64,000 nucleotides of DNA from Marivivens donghaensis (GCF_030410045.1 NZ_JAUFRA010000006.1:186001-250000), one strand, 5' to 3'; counted from the first letter of the stretch, positions 17,016 through 25,982 are shown. Numbers and translations are program-made. Notes: generated from the letters alone by a model not told the origin.

Positions 17016-17058
17016 CGTCCCCGCACACTTATCGCGTTCGAGTGAGAGAGGCGAGGGG

Positions 17059-17589
17059 CTACTGCGACTCACTCTTGAGGATGCCGCGGTAGGTATAGCT
17101 CGGTTTGATCGCGCCAGCGGGTTCGTCGACAAAGTTGGGGTCTTGGGGCAGACAACCCGCACCACAAACCTGATAGGCCATCATCTCAGAGCTATCGATA
17201 TACCATAGCCGTCCACCAGGTGTGGCGACCCAGCCGTCGATACCAGAGTCCTCGTCTGATTCCATATCGGTCGAGGACGGCAGTTCGGAATTGTAGTCGG
17301 GGTTATACGTGCTGTGCGTGTGAAACGAGGCGATCACATCCATCTTGGCTGGCCAAGTCGGCAGATAGCAGGCCGCTTCTTCACCGCGATTGATCCGTGT
17401 GGTCATTAGCTCGCCATCGGGCCCATAGCCCAAATACCCGCATAACTCGCGGTTCGCGGCAAATGACTGCTCTTGGATTTTTTCAAAGATTTTGATGACG
17501 AACGCGAATTCCGCACCATCAGGTGCTTCGGCATGGGCGGTCATACTGGTCGCGCATAGGATGCATGCGGCTGCTTTTAAAAATCTCAT
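17059..17589 (-). CDS. Secreted JAB-like (DUF4329-type) protein
   Basis: 176 residues from ATG 17589, which gives a clean signal peptide (MRFLKAAACILCATSMTAHA). The mature part has an upstream Glu (NRELCGYLG), then FHTHSTYNPDYN and PSSTDM, i.e. an HxH...SxxD layout like the zinc site of JAB/MPN (JAMM) peptidases, with a slightly long gap between HxH and S. Four cysteines late in the chain could form disulfides. Probably a periplasmic hydrolase-like protein; activity is inferred from the motif only. Two in-frame starts further up (to 17625) are possible. It lies 43 bases before the GGCT-like gene on the same strand. Confidence 0.75.
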   Translation of the reverse strand: MRFLKAAACILCATSMTAHAEAPDGAEFAFVIKIFEKIQEQSFAANRELCGYLGYGPDGELMTTRINRGEEAACYLPTWPAKMDVIASFHTHSTYNPDYNSELPSSTDMESDEDSGIDGWVATPGGRLWYIDSSEMMAYQVCGAGCLPQDPNFVDEPAGAIKPSYTYRGILKSESQ

Positions 17590-17643
17590 GGGCGCGAGCA
17601 TCCCCGCACCCATGATTCCAATCAAGTCCGAATAAACGGTAGA

Positions 17644-17850
17644 TTAGAGAATGGTGATGTTGATCGCGGATTCGCGTCCATCACGGCCAGCCTGAAGTTC
17701 GAATTCGACTTTCTGGTTTTCGTTCAGACCAGTGAGGCCCGAGCGCTCTACTGCCGAAATGTGAACGAAAATGTCTTTTGCGCCGCCATCAGGGGCGATA
17801 AAGCCGTAGCCTTTGGTGGTGTTGAACCATTTCACGGTGCCGGTAGCCAT
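17644..17850 (-). CDS. cspA: Cold shock protein (CspA family)
   Basis: 68 residues, the standard size. RNP1-type KGYGFI and RNP2-type DIFVHISAV motifs on the OB-fold identify a nucleic-acid chaperone that melts RNA structure. The start ATGGCTACCGGC at 17850 follows an AGGAGACATCACG ribosome site. The frame stays open upstream to 18069, but that part does not look like a Csp extension and is taken as 5' untranslated leader. Csp genes commonly carry such long leaders that act as RNA thermosensors; here the leader is inferred from position only. Confidence 0.96.
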   Translation of the reverse strand: MATGTVKWFNTTKGYGFIAPDGGAKDIFVHISAVERSGLTGLNENQKVEFELQAGRDGRESAINITIL

Positions 17851-18158
17851 CGTGATGTCTCCTGTTTTAGTAACCCGCTCGCGGAATTGCAGCGGAGCCG
17901 GCTCGTCAGAACGTGATCGAAGAACTGAGCCGGATTCGGAGACAGTGTCGATAAGTAGTAACTCGCGTCCTTTATGATGGGGTCCTCTCCTTAAATAATC
18001 AAGCTTTGCGTGAGGCCCACTTGACAGTTGGAGCAGTCTAGCAACATGTAGCGCAGCTTTGTCCGTCATGGTCGTATTTCATGTCCAAACAGTCCCCCTG
18101 AGTCTGATCGCAAATCGCTTGCCGCCGGCGGGGCGGTATTCCTTGTTTGGATGCGATC
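17851..18158. promoter_or_regulatory. Divergent intergenic region with probable long cspA leader
   Basis: About 300 bases separate cspA (minus) from the methyltransferase gene (plus). I find no gene with support here. Part is probably the cspA 5' leader, and both promoters must lie here, but I could not fix a convincing -35/-10 pair. The GC-rich run near 18119-18136 (GCCGCCGGCGGGGCGG) can fold on itself. Confidence 0.4.
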
Positions 18159-19097
18159 ATGGCACCTTTGCTTACGTCTTCTGGTGATTTGGCGGCTGAC
18201 CGCCGTTTATCTTATGCCGACGCTCTCTTGGCGGAGGGCGATGCGCGCGCGGCGGCTGACCTGATGCGCGAAACCATGCCGACAGTCCCAATGTGGACGG
18301 CGGGATGGATGCGTTTGGGCGAAATGGCCGATGCGGCGGGTGATGCGACCTTGGCCCAAGAGGCCTACGCCCAAGCCCTCGCCACTGACCCGTCTGACCG
18401 TTTCGGCGCGACGTTGCGGTTGGATTTGCACCGCGCGGTCCCTCTGGCAGAACGTGTTCCTGCGGCGCATGTCGAGGCCCTCTTTGACGACTATGCGCCT
18501 CGGTTCGAGGCCTCTCTTGTTGGGGCGCTGGGCTATTGCGGGCCAGACCGCATTGCAGAGGCGCTGTCGGGTCCGCTTGGCCGCGTGCTCGACCTTGGCT
18601 GCGGGACGGGACTGATGGGCGCTGCGATTGCGGGGCGCTACGACTGGATAGGGGGCTACGACCTCTCCGCGCGGATGCTAGCCCAGGCCAAAGACAAAGC
18701 GATCTATGACCACCTCGAACAGCGCGACCTCGCCACATTGATGGTCGATAGTAGCCGCTATGACACGATCATCGCGGCGGACGTGTTCATTTATATCGGC
18801 ACGCTGGAACGCATCTTCGGCTGGGTCGCGGCATCCCTGACCAACACAGGACGCTTTGCCTTTACCGTCGAAGTTCACGACGGGGAGGGCGTCATGCTCC
18901 AACCATCTCACCGCTATGCCCATTCGGAACAGTATATCCGCTCGCTCTTAGATGTTGCGGGCTTCAGGGATGTTCAATTGTCCCAAACCACCCTTCGCCA
19001 AGATCGCGGAGAACCGATTGCTGCGCTCATCGTGACGGCTCACGCGCCGCTACGAACATCCGACCGCGAAGGTGAGGCAGAGGAAACCATGGCCTAA
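18159..19097 (+). CDS. TPR-containing SAM-dependent methyltransferase
   Basis: 312 residues from ATG 18159 (a TTG at 18147 in frame would add four). Residues 10-95 look like two tetratricopeptide units (ADALLAEGDARAAADLM; LAQEAYAQALATDPSDR). Residues 125-310 are a class I methyltransferase with motif I VLDLGCGTGLMGAA, motif II acidic GGYDLSARML and YDTIIAADVFIYIG. This two-part layout recurs in Alphaproteobacteria as predicted TPR methyltransferases. The substrate is unknown; the TPR part suggests a protein partner. It is expressed toward the thioredoxin gene, 61 bases away. Confidence 0.85.
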   Translation: MAPLLTSSGDLAADRRLSYADALLAEGDARAAADLMRETMPTVPMWTAGWMRLGEMADAAGDATLAQEAYAQALATDPSDRFGATLRLDLHRAVPLAERVPAAHVEALFDDYAPRFEASLVGALGYCGPDRIAEALSGPLGRVLDLGCGTGLMGAAIAGRYDWIGGYDLSARMLAQAKDKAIYDHLEQRDLATLMVDSSRYDTIIAADVFIYIGTLERIFGWVAASLTNTGRFAFTVEVHDGEGVMLQPSHRYAHSEQYIRSLLDVAGFRDVQLSQTTLRQDRGEPIAALIVTAHAPLRTSDREGEAEETMA

Positions 19098-19158
19098 GGG
19101 CTTGCATCTTTGTCTCACAAACATATATGATTTTTGAGATGTATGAATGGAGGCACCG

Positions 19159-19584
19159 ATGGCTGGCCTGAAAATGACCTGTTTCGATTGTGGACAGGTG
19201 AACCGCGTTCCCGACGACAAACTGACCGCTGGCCCGAAATGTGCCACCTGCGGGACCAAACTCATGTCGAACAAAGCGATCGAGATCGACCTCAAGACGC
19301 TTCAAAAAGCCGCCAAAACCGATGACGTCCCATTGGTCGTCGATTTCTGGGCACCATGGTGCGGGCCCTGCCGCATGATGGCACCAGAGTTTTCAAAGGC
19401 CGCTTCTGAATTGTCAGGCAAGGCGCGACTGGTGAAGGTCAACACCGAGATGCACCAAACCGCGAGCCCGAAATTCGGGATCCGCGGCATTCCCACGATG
19501 GTGAAATTCGCCAAGGGCAAAGAGGTCAAACGCCAGTCGGGTGCCGTTCCAGCATCCGCCATTATTACGTGGGCGTCGACCTAA
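19159..19584 (+). CDS. trxC: Thioredoxin 2 (zinc-ribbon thioredoxin)
   Basis: 141 residues from the ATG at 19159. The N-terminus has two CxxC pairs (MTCFDCGQ and KCATCGTK) forming the zinc finger typical of TrxC. The thioredoxin domain follows with the active site WCGPC (Cys68 and Cys71) and the cis-proline GIPTM. It reduces protein disulfides in the cytoplasm and its zinc finger responds to oxidation. The in-frame ATG at 19147 overlaps the GGAGG ribosome site that serves 19159, so the latter is chosen. Confidence 0.95.
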   Translation: MAGLKMTCFDCGQVNRVPDDKLTAGPKCATCGTKLMSNKAIEIDLKTLQKAAKTDDVPLVVDFWAPWCGPCRMMAPEFSKAASELSGKARLVKVNTEMHQTASPKFGIRGIPTMVKFAKGKEVKRQSGAVPASAIITWAST

Positions 19585-19599
19585 GGTCTGATTGGCAGA

Positions 19600-19782
19600 T
19601 CAGAGAGTTGTATTCAGGCGGCGTTCGGCATGGTCGGTCGCCAGCCACACCAATGGAATCGCAATGCCTGCGATCATGTAGAGCGCAAACGAAGCCATCA
19701 GGCTCAGGTCCAAGAATACGAGACCTGCACAGGCAGCGAGCAGGCCGATAAAACTTCCAGCGATAAAAGCGACAAACGCCAT
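19600..19782 (-). CDS. Small two-helix membrane protein, unknown
   Basis: 60 residues: two hydrophobic segments (residues 2-28 and 30-47, e.g. MAFVAFIAGSFIGLLAA and FALYMIAGIAIPLVWLA) with a basic/acidic C-terminus DHAERRLN. GAGG lies eight bases before the ATG, which supports translation. It is convergent with trxC. I recognise no family. It could be a chance hydrophobic frame, but the ribosome site and normal third-position composition favour a real gene. Confidence 0.55.
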   Translation of the reverse strand: MAFVAFIAGSFIGLLAACAGLVFLDLSLMASFALYMIAGIAIPLVWLATDHAERRLNTTL

Positions 19783-20101
19783 TTGAGTACCTCAACACAC
19801 GGGGATCAGCAGCGATCCGACACTCAGGCTTAACGCCGTCAAAGTTGGTGCGTCTTGTTGGCTTATTCCTCTGTTTACCGACCCTATCCTTTGGAGCACG
19901 TCTCAACGTGACACCTGTTGCAGGAACATGACACATCTGTGTTCGAATCCTGAAAGGCGGGGCTGAAGCGCCTGAATTTCGGGCAATTTCGATTCGTTTT
20001 GGATCATTCGGTTGATAGAAATTTTCTATCAAATGACGGCTTATCGATATTGTTTTCCGTGATCACTTCAACGAGTGTCTGGTAAACTTTCGGAGCCCGC
20101 T
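19783..20101. promoter_or_regulatory. Intergenic region ahead of the formate dehydrogenase operon
   Basis: No supported gene in these 319 bases. The half nearest fdsG becomes AT-rich and holds the inverted repeat at 20012-20032; the other half would carry the promoter of the small membrane protein gene on the minus strand. Confidence 0.5.
20012..20032 (+). promoter_or_regulatory. Inverted repeat, probable operator of the fds operon
   Basis: TTGATAGAAA and TTTCTATCAA are perfect 10-bp arms around a single central T, 70 bases before the fdsG ATG. The inner ATAG-N7-CTAT form, centred on a T-N11-A type core, resembles LysR-type sites; LysR-type FdsR controls fds in Cupriavidus. No regulator gene adjoins the operon here, so the binding protein is unknown. 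Confidence 0.65.
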
Positions 20102-20572
20102 ATGACACAAGCCCAGCCCACGCCAGAGGCGATAGTCGAAACCATCGCCCGCCATCTTCACCTCGAAGGCCCGCTTTTGCCGATCCTGCATGATTTGCAG
20201 CATGAATTCGGCTTCATCCCTGAAACTGCCGTTCCCCTGATCGCTGCCGAACTGAACATCGGTCGCGCCGAAGTGCATGGCGTCGTCAGCTTTTACCACG
20301 ATTTCCGTGATGCCCCTGCGGGCAAGCACGTCGTGAAAATCTGCCGCGCTGAGGCGTGCCAGTCGGTTGGCGCAAATGCCCTGTCCGATCACGCTCTGGC
20401 AAAATTGGGCGGCGACTGGCACATGACGACGCCGAACGGCAATATCACGATTGAACCTGTGTATTGCCTTGGCCTCTGCGCCTGTGGCCCCGCTGTTCTG
20501 GTCGATGATCAGCTCGAAGGTCGCGTTGATGCGGCTCGTATGGACGAAATCCTGGCGGAGTGCGGCGCATGA
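20102..20572 (+). CDS. fdsG: NAD-dependent formate dehydrogenase, gamma subunit
   Basis: 156 residues from ATG 20102, which follows CGGAG by eight bases; the open frame extends to 20075 without a ribosome site. This is a thioredoxin-like [2Fe-2S] protein related to NuoE: cysteines in CRAEACQSVG and CLGLCACGP. It passes electrons between clusters of the soluble FdsABG complex. The stop overlaps the fdsB start (ATGA), showing translational coupling. Confidence 0.95.
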   Translation: MTQAQPTPEAIVETIARHLHLEGPLLPILHDLQHEFGFIPETAVPLIAAELNIGRAEVHGVVSFYHDFRDAPAGKHVVKICRAEACQSVGANALSDHALAKLGGDWHMTTPNGNITIEPVYCLGLCACGPAVLVDDQLEGRVDAARMDEILAECGA

Positions 20573-22086
20573 AAATCTATATTCCTCGTGACGCAGCCGC
20601 CAAAGCTCTCGGCGCTGAACGTATCGTCAAAGCAGTAGAGGCAGAGATCAAAGAGCGCGGCATCGACGCGCAGATTATCCGCAATGGCTCCCGCGGGATG
20701 ATCTGGCTCGAACCGCTGGTCGAGGTTGAAACCGCCGAAGGTCGTGTGGGCTATGGCCCTGTGACCGTTGCTGACGTCAAAGCGATCTTTGAAGGTGACA
20801 GCGATAAGGCGCTGGGCGATGTGGAACAGATCCCGTTCTTTGCCGCGCAAACCCGCCTGACCTTTGCTCGCGTTGGTAAAATCGACCCGCTGTCCCTGTC
20901 CGACTACGAAGCCCACGGTGGCCTCGTCGGTCTGCGCCGCGCAATCGCCATGTCCGCCGAGGCGATGGTTGACGAAGTGAAAACCTCTGGCCTGCGTGGT
21001 CGCGGTGGCGCTGGCTTCCCGACAGGGATCAAATGGGACACCGTGCGCATGGCGCAGGGCGAAAAGAAATACATCGTCTGTAACGCCGACGAAGGCGACA
21101 GCGGTACCTTTGCGGACCGTATGGTCATGGAAGGCGACCCCTTCACCCTGATCGAAGGCATGATCATCGCGGGTCTCGCGACGCATGCGACCAAAGGGTT
21201 CGTCTACATTCGTTCGGAATACCCTGACGCCATCGAACAGATGGAAGCTGCCTGTGCGATTGCCCGTGATGCGGGCGTTCTGGGCCATGTACTGAACTCT
21301 GGCCACCAGTTCGACATCGAAATCCGTGTGGGCGCTGGCGCTTATGTCTGTGGCGAGGAAACCTCGCTCCTCAACAGCCTTGAGGGCAAGCGCGGCACCG
21401 TTCGCGCGAAACCGCCGCTCCCTGCTCTGCAAGGCTTCATGGGCCGTCCGACCGTTGTGAACAACGTCATTTCTTTGGCGACTGTTCCTGTGATCTTTGA
21501 AAAGGGTGCGCAGCACTATGCGGACTTCGGCCTTGGTCGTTCGAAAGGCACCATGCCGATCCAGATCGCAGGCAACGTGAAATTCGGCGGTCTGTTTGAA
21601 ACTGCGTTCGGTATGCCACTCGGCGATCTCGTGAATAAAATCGGTGGCGGCACAGCCTCTGGTCGTCCGGTTAAAGCCGTTCAGGTTGGTGGCCCGCTCG
21701 GCGCCTATATGCCTGTGTCCAAATTCGACACGCCCTTTGGCTATGAGGACTTCGACCAGAAAGGCGGCCTGATCGGTCACGCTGGTATCGTGGTGTTCGA
21801 CGACACTGCTGATATGCTCGGCATGGCGCGGTTCGCGATGGAGTTCTGCGCGGTTGAAAGCTGCGGTAAATGCACCCCCTGCCGTATCGGTGCGGTGCGC
21901 GGCGTAGAAACCATCGACCGTATTGCGGCGGGCGATAACGCGGCCGTCGAAATCCTGACTGATCTTTGTGAGACAATGAAAGACGGGTCGCTCTGCGCGC
22001 TCGGCGGGTTCACCCCGTTCCCCGTCATGTCTGCACTGCAAAATTTCCCTGAAGAATTCTCGACCGCGAAGGAGGCCGCAGAATGA
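20569..22086 (+). CDS. fdsB: NAD-dependent formate dehydrogenase, beta (diaphorase) subunit
   Basis: 505 residues. An N-terminal thioredoxin-like part is followed by the NuoF-type flavoprotein: NADH loop GRGGAGFPTG near residue 145, FMN site CNADEGDSGTFADR, VGAGAYVCGEE, and C-terminal [4Fe-4S] ligands ESCGKCTPCR near residue 428 plus a later Cys. It carries FMN and reduces NAD+ with electrons from formate. The start overlaps fdsG by four bases and the stop overlaps fdsA by four. Confidence 0.96.
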   Translation: MKIYIPRDAAAKALGAERIVKAVEAEIKERGIDAQIIRNGSRGMIWLEPLVEVETAEGRVGYGPVTVADVKAIFEGDSDKALGDVEQIPFFAAQTRLTFARVGKIDPLSLSDYEAHGGLVGLRRAIAMSAEAMVDEVKTSGLRGRGGAGFPTGIKWDTVRMAQGEKKYIVCNADEGDSGTFADRMVMEGDPFTLIEGMIIAGLATHATKGFVYIRSEYPDAIEQMEAACAIARDAGVLGHVLNSGHQFDIEIRVGAGAYVCGEETSLLNSLEGKRGTVRAKPPLPALQGFMGRPTVVNNVISLATVPVIFEKGAQHYADFGLGRSKGTMPIQIAGNVKFGGLFETAFGMPLGDLVNKIGGGTASGRPVKAVQVGGPLGAYMPVSKFDTPFGYEDFDQKGGLIGHAGIVVFDDTADMLGMARFAMEFCAVESCGKCTPCRIGAVRGVETIDRIAAGDNAAVEILTDLCETMKDGSLCALGGFTPFPVMSALQNFPEEFSTAKEAAE

Positions 22087-24971
22087 AGGACTTTATTATC
22101 CCGTGGACCGATGATCGCGATCTCGGCACCCCCGCTGTAAAATCTGACAAGACCGTCACCATCACCGTCGACGGTTTCGAAGTCACCGTTCCGGAAGGCA
22201 CCAGCGTTATGCGTGCCTCTGCGATCGCTGGCATCGACATTCCGAAACTCTGCGCGACTGACAGCGTTGAGGCGTTCGGCTCGTGCCGTCTGTGCGTTGT
22301 GGAAATCGAAGGTCGTCGCGGCACGCCCGCGTCCTGCACGACACCTGTTGCAGCTGGCATGGTCGTTCACACCCAATCGTCCAAGGTTCAGAAAATCCGC
22401 AAAGGCGTGATGGAGCTCTACATCTCCGACCACCCGCTGGACTGTCTGACCTGTGGCGCGAACGGCGACTGCGAACTCCAAGACATGGCGGGCGCTGTTG
22501 GCCTGCGTGATGTGCGCTATGAAGCGGTCGAAACCCACTTCAAAGCCAAAAACACCAGCGGCGAAGCCAACCCGCAGTGGCTGCCCAAAGACGACAGCAA
22601 CCCGTATTTCACCTACGATCCGTCGAAGTGTATCGTGTGCTCGCGTTGTGTGCGTGCCTGTGAAGAAGTGCAGGGCACTTTTGCTCTCACCATCGAAGGC
22701 CGTGGTTTCGACAGCCGCGTGTCCGCTGGCGCGTTGAACGACACCTTCCTGTCGTCGGACTGTGTATCCTGTGGTGCCTGCGTTCAGGCCTGCCCGACCG
22801 CGACCCTTCAAGAAAAATCCGTGATCGAAATGGGCACACCGACCCGTTCGGTCATCACGACTTGCGCCTATTGCGGCGTGGGCTGTTCGTTCAAGGCAGA
22901 GATGCGCGGTGACGAACTCGTCCGCATGACGCCATATAAGAACGGCAAAGCGAACCGTGGTCACTCCTGCGTTAAGGGCCGTTTTGCTTACGGCTACGCC
23001 ACGCACCAAGACCGCATTCTCAACCCGATGATCCGTGACACGATTGATGAACCGTGGCGCGAAGTGTCGTGGGACGAGGCGCTGACTTTTGCCGCGACCC
23101 GTCTGCGCGGTCTGCAAGAGAAATACGGTCAGAAGTCCATCGGCGTGATCACCTCGTCGCGCTGCACGAACGAAGAGACCTTCCTCGTTCAGAAACTGAC
23201 CCGTGCTGTGTTCGGCAACAACAACACCGACACCTGCGCCCGCGTCTGCCACTCGCCGACTGGCTACGGTCTGGGTCAGACCTATGGCACTTCGGCTGGC
23301 ACACAGGACTTTGACTCGGTCGAAGAAACCGATTGTGCGCTGATCATTGGTGCGAACCCGACCGACGGTCACCCTGTTTTCGCGTCGCGCCTGAAAAAGC
23401 GTATCCGTCAGGGTGCAAAGCTGATCGTGATCGACCCGCGTCGCACGGACATGGTGAAATCGAACCACATCAAGGCCGACCACCACCTCGCACTGCGTCC
23501 GGGCACCAACGTGGCGATTGTCACTGCGCTGGCGCATACCATCGTGACCGAGGGTCTGATCGACGAAGACTACGTCAAGACCCGTTGCGATTGGGACGAA
23601 TACCTTGCCTATGCAGAGTTCGTCAGCGATCCGCGCCATTCGCCCGAAGCCGTCGAAATGCTGACAGGCGTGCCTGCGGCAGAGGTTCGTGCAGCGGCCC
23701 GCACCTATGCAACGGCTGGCAAGTCCGCGATCTACTACGGCCTCGGCGTGACCGAACACAGCCAAGGCTCGACCACCGTCATCGGTATCGCCAACCTCGC
23801 GATGCTGACTGGTAACGTCGGTATCAACGGTGCTGGTGTGAACCCGCTGCGTGGTCAGAACAACGTTCAAGGTTCCTGCGATATGGGGTCGTTCCCGCAC
23901 GAACTGCCGGGCTACCGCCACGTGAAGAACGCCGACGTGCGTGAGATATTTGAAAAGGCATGGGGCGTTGCGATTGATCCTGAACCGGGTCTGCGTATTC
24001 CCAACATGCTCGACGCGGCGGTCGATGGTACCTTCAAGGGCCTCTACTGTCAGGGCGAGGACATCCTTCAGTCCGACCCCGATACCAAACACGTTGCCGC
24101 TGGCCTTGCCGCGATGGAATGCGTGATCGTCCATGACCTGTTCCTGAACGAAACCGCAAACTACGCACACGTCTTCCTGCCGGGTTCTACTTTCTTGGAA
24201 AAAGAGGGCACCTTTACCAACGCTGAACGCCGCATCAACCGCGTGCGCAAGGTGATGGCACCGAAGAACGGCTATGCCGACTGGGAAGTCACCCAGATGT
24301 TGGCGAACGCGATGGGCGCAGGTTGGACCTACACCCACCCAAGCCAGATCATGGACGAAATCGCAGCGACCACCCCGTCGTTTGCGAATGTGAGCTACGA
24401 TTTGCTTGAAGAACGCGGTTCGATCCAATGGCCGTGCAACGACAAGTCGCCTGATGGCACGCCTCTGATGCACGTCGATGGCTTTGTCCGTGGTAAGGGC
24501 CGCTTGATTGTCACCGAATACGTGGCGACTGACGAAAAAACAGGTCCGCGCTTCCCGCTCTTGCTGACCACAGGTCGTATCCTGTCGCAGTATAACGTGG
24601 GCGCTCAGACCCGTCGGACCGCGAACGTTGTCTGGCATGATCAGGACGTTCTGGAAATTCACCCGCATGACGCAGAAGTCCGCGGCGTGAAGGACGGTGA
24701 TTTCATCAAGCTCGCATCGCGGTCTGGTGAAACGACGCTGAAAGCGCAGATCACGGATCGTGTCTCACCAGGTGTGGTCTACACGACCTTCCACCACCCA
24801 GATACGCAGGCGAACGTGATCACCACGGACTTTAGTGACTGGGCGACCAACTGTCCTGAATACAAGGTCACTGCCGTTCAGGTCAGCCCGTCGAACGGTC
24901 CGTCCGAGTGGCAAGAGGACTACAACGCGCAGGCCACCGCTTCGCGGCGTATCCTTCCGGCGGCAGAGTGA
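22083..24971 (+). CDS. fdsA: NAD-dependent formate dehydrogenase, alpha (molybdenum) subunit
   Basis: 962 residues. In order: a [2Fe-2S] ferredoxin domain (Cys in FGSCRLCVVEIEGRR), a His/Cys [4Fe-4S] segment (HPLDCLTCGANGDC), two ferredoxin-type clusters (CIVCSRCVRAC, CVSCGACVQACP), the cluster of the catalytic domain (CAYCGVGC), and the bis-MGD domain. The molybdenum ligand is Cys389 in ARVCHSPT, so this is a cysteine, not selenocysteine, enzyme. The C-terminal dinucleotide-binding domain starts near residue 850. It oxidises formate to CO2 in the cytoplasm. The stop overlaps the GTG start of fdhD. Confidence 0.97.
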   Translation: MKDFIIPWTDDRDLGTPAVKSDKTVTITVDGFEVTVPEGTSVMRASAIAGIDIPKLCATDSVEAFGSCRLCVVEIEGRRGTPASCTTPVAAGMVVHTQSSKVQKIRKGVMELYISDHPLDCLTCGANGDCELQDMAGAVGLRDVRYEAVETHFKAKNTSGEANPQWLPKDDSNPYFTYDPSKCIVCSRCVRACEEVQGTFALTIEGRGFDSRVSAGALNDTFLSSDCVSCGACVQACPTATLQEKSVIEMGTPTRSVITTCAYCGVGCSFKAEMRGDELVRMTPYKNGKANRGHSCVKGRFAYGYATHQDRILNPMIRDTIDEPWREVSWDEALTFAATRLRGLQEKYGQKSIGVITSSRCTNEETFLVQKLTRAVFGNNNTDTCARVCHSPTGYGLGQTYGTSAGTQDFDSVEETDCALIIGANPTDGHPVFASRLKKRIRQGAKLIVIDPRRTDMVKSNHIKADHHLALRPGTNVAIVTALAHTIVTEGLIDEDYVKTRCDWDEYLAYAEFVSDPRHSPEAVEMLTGVPAAEVRAAARTYATAGKSAIYYGLGVTEHSQGSTTVIGIANLAMLTGNVGINGAGVNPLRGQNNVQGSCDMGSFPHELPGYRHVKNADVREIFEKAWGVAIDPEPGLRIPNMLDAAVDGTFKGLYCQGEDILQSDPDTKHVAAGLAAMECVIVHDLFLNETANYAHVFLPGSTFLEKEGTFTNAERRINRVRKVMAPKNGYADWEVTQMLANAMGAGWTYTHPSQIMDEIAATTPSFANVSYDLLEERGSIQWPCNDKSPDGTPLMHVDGFVRGKGRLIVTEYVATDEKTGPRFPLLLTTGRILSQYNVGAQTRRTANVVWHDQDVLEIHPHDAEVRGVKDGDFIKLASRSGETTLKAQITDRVSPGVVYTTFHHPDTQANVITTDFSDWATNCPEYKVTAVQVSPSNGPSEWQEDYNAQATASRRILPAAE

Positions 24972-25762
24972 GCGCGGCGAAATCCATCGCTGGACAGAGC
25001 TGGCGGGGCGGGGTGCAGGAAATGCACCGCGCCTTGCCCGAAGAAGTGCCTGTGGCCATCGTCTTTAACGGCACAACGCAGGCCGTGATGATGGCGACGC
25101 CCGACGCGCTGGACGCCTTTGGGATCGGCTTTGCCCTGACCGAAGGCACCGTCACCACCGCCGATGAGATCGAGAGCCTAGAGGTCATCGAACATGATCA
25201 AGGGTTCGAGGTGCGGATGTGGATCGCGGATGCCGCCGCCAAACGGATGGAGGATCGACGTCGGTCGATGATTGGTCCGGTGGGTTGCGGCCTTTGCGGG
25301 ATCGATAGCCTTGAGCAGGCGATGCGAAAGTTGACAACTGTCAACATTAACAAGACGTTAACCTATTCTGAGGTCAACGCAGCGACCGAAACCCTCCGCC
25401 AGCACCAGCCCTTGCATGACCAGACACGCGCCGTTCATGCAGCGGGGTTCTGGTGCGATGGCATAGTTGCCGTGACCGAAGATGTGGGCCGTCACAATGC
25501 CCTCGACAAACTGATCGGCACCTTGGTGCAGCGCGGTATCGATCCTGCGACGGGCGCGATTGTTCTCACCTCGCGGGTGTCGGTCGATATGGTCCAGAAA
25601 ACCGTGATCGCTGGTGCGCCGATCCTGATCGCTGTGTCTGCACCGACCGTGCAAGCGGTCGAGATCGCCGATGCCGCCAACCTGACCATTGCCGCGCTGG
25701 CGCGTGGCGATGGATTTGATGTCTTTACCCATCCTGAACGGATTATCCCCGATGAAGTCTGA
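24968..25762 (+). CDS. fdhD: FdhD sulfurtransferase for formate dehydrogenase
   Basis: 264 residues from GTG 24968, overlapping the fdsA stop (GTGA). The CxxC sulfur-relay pair is Cys107 and Cys110 (PVGCGLCGIDS). FdhD (also called FdsC in fds operons) takes sulfur from a cysteine desulfurase and places the essential sulfido ligand on the molybdenum cofactor before it enters FdsA. The later DVGRHNALDKLIG segment is a family signature. An alternative start further up would lie inside fdsA and is not credible. fdsD begins inside its last codons. Confidence 0.95.
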   Translation: MSAAKSIAGQSWRGGVQEMHRALPEEVPVAIVFNGTTQAVMMATPDALDAFGIGFALTEGTVTTADEIESLEVIEHDQGFEVRMWIADAAAKRMEDRRRSMIGPVGCGLCGIDSLEQAMRKLTTVNINKTLTYSEVNAATETLRQHQPLHDQTRAVHAAGFWCDGIVAVTEDVGRHNALDKLIGTLVQRGIDPATGAIVLTSRVSVDMVQKTVIAGAPILIAVSAPTVQAVEIADAANLTIAALARGDGFDVFTHPERIIPDEV

Positions 25763-25964
25763 AAAAATGGTCTACATGGCGAACCAAATCGCCACCTTCT
25801 TTTCTTCCCAGCCTGGCGATGACAAAGCGGACCGCGTTGCCGCGCATATCAAAGATTTTTGGGAGCCGCGTATGCGGGGCCAGTTGAAATCGCATCTCGA
25901 TGCTGGCGGCGAAGGTCTGTCGCCTTTGGCGCTGGACGGCGCAAAGATCGCGACGGCAGAGTAA
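25752..25964 (+). CDS. fdsD: Formate dehydrogenase delta subunit
   Basis: 70 residues from ATG 25752, overlapping the fdhD stop by 11 bases. The short helical protein (KMVYMANQIATFF near the N-terminus, RVAAHIKDFWEPRMR) matches FdsD, needed for assembly or activity of the enzyme. It contains no metal-binding cysteines. It is the last gene of fdsG-B-A-C-D; no clear terminator follows before the next operator. Confidence 0.92.
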   Translation: MKSEKMVYMANQIATFFSSQPGDDKADRVAAHIKDFWEPRMRGQLKSHLDAGGEGLSPLALDGAKIATAE

Positions 25965-25982
25965 ACTGACCCGTTGAACGTT

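Noticed and set aside
17016..17165. Longer start for the GGCT-like protein
   Set aside because: It would overlap the upstream JAB-like gene heavily and adds a Ser/Arg/Pro-rich stretch without family similarity.
17851..18069. N-terminal extension of the cold shock protein
   Set aside because: The extra residues have no similarity to Csp proteins and a good ribosome site precedes the inner ATG; more likely an untranslated leader.
21777..24668. 963-codon open frame on the minus strand
   Set aside because: It lies antisense across fdsB-fdsA, which have full domain matches; the frame is a shadow of high-GC codon use and its translation shows no recognisable protein pattern.
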